From the NCBI RefSeq assembly GCF_000247815.1, contig NC_021673.1, forward strand, positions 36,161,194 to 36,225,193: 64,000 nt of DNA, given 5' to 3'. The notes beneath the pieces were generated by a model, which saw nothing but the letters and a program-made list of their open reading frames with translations, ran no database searches and was not told where the DNA came from. Position 1 is the first letter of the stretch. Each line of letters begins with the position of its first letter. The translations under genes were made by a program, and so were the position numbers. This DNA comes from Ficedula albicollis. Taxonomy: Eukaryota; Chordata; Aves; Passeriformes; Muscicapidae. Below, one piece after another: positions 60,952 through 64,000 of the stretch.

Positions 60952-63900
60952 GTCTGAACACTGATTTGTCTTTAAAGAATTTGTCTTTGGAGCGTTCCTG
61001 TGAGATGAAACACACACCTTTGCCTACTTTACAGGGGGACACGAGCACCTGGAGCCCTTATGGGGCTCAATGCATGCCTTTAAAGCACTGAGGTAATTAG
61101 AAACAGCCAGCATTGGGCCTAAGAGGGAATTTGTGCCAGGTGAATCTATGCCTTGCCTAACAGAGAGACTTTACAAGTTTTGAGAAATGGGAGTATTACA
61201 GCAGTTTATTATTTGCACGTATGCAGCCGTACCAGCAACATGTGTGCTTTGTGTGAGGGATTTCCCCAGAACCAAACAAGACACATCATTCCATGCTGTC
61301 AGAAGCCTCTAGGCCATTTGCAATTTTACCAGGCTATTTTCTTCACCTCCTAACTGAGTGGCAGAGGTGTGTCAGCATCTCATTGTCCCTGGCACAGCTG
61401 TCCCAGTGTTATGGACGGGCTGCTCCAGGGCTGGCTGTGCAGTGGGACGATGACCTGCCTTGGCTGCTGGGAGGGCTGGCACTGTGCTCCTGGGCCAGGA
61501 GAAAGGAATTTTGGTAGCAAGTGCCTGTCTTCTGAAGACTTACTCTGAGCACAGCCTTCATGTTTTGGCCCAGATCAAGCATGAAGTTTCCAAGGACTTG
61601 GAGGCAGGTGTCCAACCTTCAGCACTCATGCCAATCAAAACGTTTCACTGTGGTGGATGTGTTTCATGCTCCAGCCTTATCAAACTGGCTAATTGTCCCT
61701 TTCCAAAATGAGCAGCGTACTGCCAGATCTCTTGGAAGGCTAAAAATAATGCTGCCTTTAAAAAAAAATTATTTTAATTGTAGAGTTTGTCTTCATTTAT
61801 TGCTGTCTTTTGCTAATGTTAATAAGGGACAGATTTCTCATATTAAATATGTATAGCCCAGATACAAGGGATGAGCAACAGTTATAAATATGATGTGAAA
61901 ATACTTATTGAAAAGCAAAATTACACATTAGGCATTCAAATGATGGGATTAGGAAAGAAGAGCTTGCTGTAAATTATTTGCAGTATATTACTTTGTGCTT
62001 AGAAAATGTCTGTGCCATAAGCTCTAACAGCTACGAGCTGGTAACCATCAGAGAGCTCAATCCTTCCTCAAGATCTCTGCTCAGCAGTGCTTTAAAACAG
62101 AGCCACTGCTCCTGAATGTGAAACTCATAAATCATGTGGTGGAGCCCACATCAGCTGTCCCTAGACTGCATATCTCCTGATTTCCATGGGATAAGTCAAA
62201 CCTTCGGGGCTCACAGAGCCTTAGTCAAAGGAATTAAAACAGCTCTTGAAAGACAGGATTGTATAAACAGATTCTGAAGGGGCTCTGTTTGAAATTAAGC
62301 CAAAGCAAACACTGGGGCCAGCTCTTCCTTTCCTCTGGTTGCCTCTCCGCCCTCGGCGCCGCTGCAAGGGACACCTTTCCAGACAGCTCCTGACCTCCCT
62401 CACGCCCCTTTCTGACCCCCAGCCTCTCAGATGGTTTTAATTGCAGAAGGCCAGCTCAAGGTCCTTCAGCATGTACTGCAGTGGCGTCTCTCCTTTTCTT
62501 CTCCTGGATGTTTTCAAAGGCTTGCTCACCCAGCTGCTGGATGTGCCTCTCCACCTCTCATCCTGCTGAGGGGACTCTGCACCCTACAGCTTTCAGACAG
62601 ACATGCAAAATCCAGTACAGGCTCCTGGAGAAGGGATATTTTAATTCTAAAGGACAATTTTCATTTGCTTTTGGTAGCTACCGAAGACCTGAATGTGTTA
62701 GAACAAATTTTATGTAAGTCAACAAAACAGAGAATCAATTTGGTGATGTCTGAATTTTTTTGACAGCTGCTAGGGGTATAAATCTATCAGAAAATATTTG
62801 CAAAATGGCTTTTATCAAAGTAGGATAAATGAGTCTACTTAATTGCAAAGAGAATAGAGATATAAAGAAAAGGATTCATGCCACCCACATCCATAAGCAA
62901 TTTCTTTGATCATAATCTGGGAGGTAGGATGATAGGTGAATTCAGCACCAAATAGTAGGTGCAGATTTTCCATCCTAAGATTGGAGGACTGGAAGGAGTT
63001 CGAGGGTGATTGAGTCAATGAGATTTTTTAAAATGAGATCACATGGTCTGTTTTGTGTTAGGGTTGAAGGATTTCTATCTCAGACTGCCTCACAATATTT
63101 TTAAATTCAGCTTTCATAAGGTAACTATAGATTTCTGTGGTTTTTTGTTTCTATTTTCTGGCAGCATTTGCCTAATCTATTCCTAATGAGCAAAAATTAT
63201 ACTTAATGTCATAACTGAAGGGATTCCAGGTTCTATGGGCAAAACTGCCTAATCATCTGGAGGACTTGAATAAAAATATCTCATTATGTACAATGGAAAT
63301 TGAGCAGTCCACATAGAAATCTGATCCTTTAAAAGTAATTTTTTCAGGATAATTTTAGTCATTATCAAGGAACACAGAAGCATTACATACCAGCTTTGTT
63401 TTCAAGCTCCTGATTCACCATGCACAGCATTAGGTCTGTTTAATCAGTGTCTAAAATTGTTATGGCTGCAAAGAAAAAGGCCAATGTCTGGGCAGAACAA
63501 CAGGTGCAGAGCACCTGGAACAGCAGCATTCAGACCAATGAACTGCCCTATTCATCCCTGTGAGCCCAAGGTGTAGCTTTATGATACAACTGAGCCACTC
63601 TGTGCAAACTGCTCACAAACAGGCCTTGCTCTCCTCCTCCACCATTTCCTCTGGGCCAGTTCTGGCATTGCCTTGAGAACAGAGAAAAGCAGATCAGAAT
63701 AGTTACACAGAAGAAAAGTTTATTTCTAACACATCTCTACACCCTAAAAGAGGGAAGGAAGGAAGAACTTTTTTTCCACAAACTGAGAGGATGAGGAGAA
63801 ATGCCATTGAAATCTGCGACTTGCAAATGTATGAATCTGGCAACTTATTCCTCTCCTCAGGTGAGGTTCAGCATAGGATTAAAACCCTTCTATTTACCTT

Positions 63901-64000
63901 GTTCAAGACCCTTGAGCAAGCTCTGATGGGGGTGACATGCCTGTGCTGCACTGGGACAGGTCATTAGCCACAGCAGCATCGTGCTGCTGTGCAAGCAGCC
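60952..64000. other. Intergenic to the window edge, nothing firmly recognised
   Basis: About 3 kb. A more GC-rich patch at 62300-62640 has short frames on both strands without motifs. A weak, highly decayed CR1-like phrase near 62980-63020 is not strong enough to call. Confidence 0.4.

Noticed and set aside
62950..63110. Weak CR1-like wording (ggactggaaggagttcgag and nearby)
   Set aside because: Too short and diverged to separate from chance without an alignment.

Overview
The window is vertebrate nuclear DNA, almost certainly from a bird. It carries many 5'-truncated CR1 LINEs with the typical avian 3' end (octamer-like attctatga tails), a long-terminal-repeat element of a kind common in bird genomes, and the start of a gene I recognise as TRIL. 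Large AT-rich non-coding stretches and few genes fit an avian macrochromosome gene desert. A songbird is plausible, but the sequence does not prove the order.

Layout. Positions 1-1083 (minus strand) hold the N-terminal 361 codons of TRIL, the TLR4 interactor with leucine-rich repeats; the rest of the gene lies left of the window. Everything to the right is the 5' flank of TRIL, and I find no further protein-coding exon I can defend. In human, TRIL lies between CREB5 and CPVL with its 5' end facing CPVL, so this flank is where CPVL would be expected. By eye I saw no CPVL exon in the 63 kb.

The flank is defined by repeats. CR1 fragments lie at 6.7-8.5, 12.8-13.2, 18.7, 20.3-20.7, 22.7-23.3, 25.2-25.5 and 46.2-46.8 kb. 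A satellite with a 10/20-bp period occupies 18.5-20.0 kb. A solo-LTR-like element lies at 40.0-41.4 kb. An uninterrupted (CCTT)n array of 1,470 bp lies at 52.6-54.1 kb. A dozen short local tandem duplications (units about 47-265 bp, mostly two copies) are spread from 7 to 61 kb.

Two runs of N (27203-27825 and 36110-36595) are assembly gaps. Each is bordered on both sides by copies of the same sequence (106 bp and 589 bp), as expected if two contig ends overlap but were not merged. The long open frames across the satellite and the CCTT array arise only because the repeats contain no stop codon; they are not genes. No operon, CRISPR array, RNA gene or complete mobile element was recognised, and I see no convincing new biological system. 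The best leads are the giant CCTT array, the swarm of tandem duplications, a composite CR1-tailed repeat present twice, and the abrupt base-composition step at the TRIL start codon.
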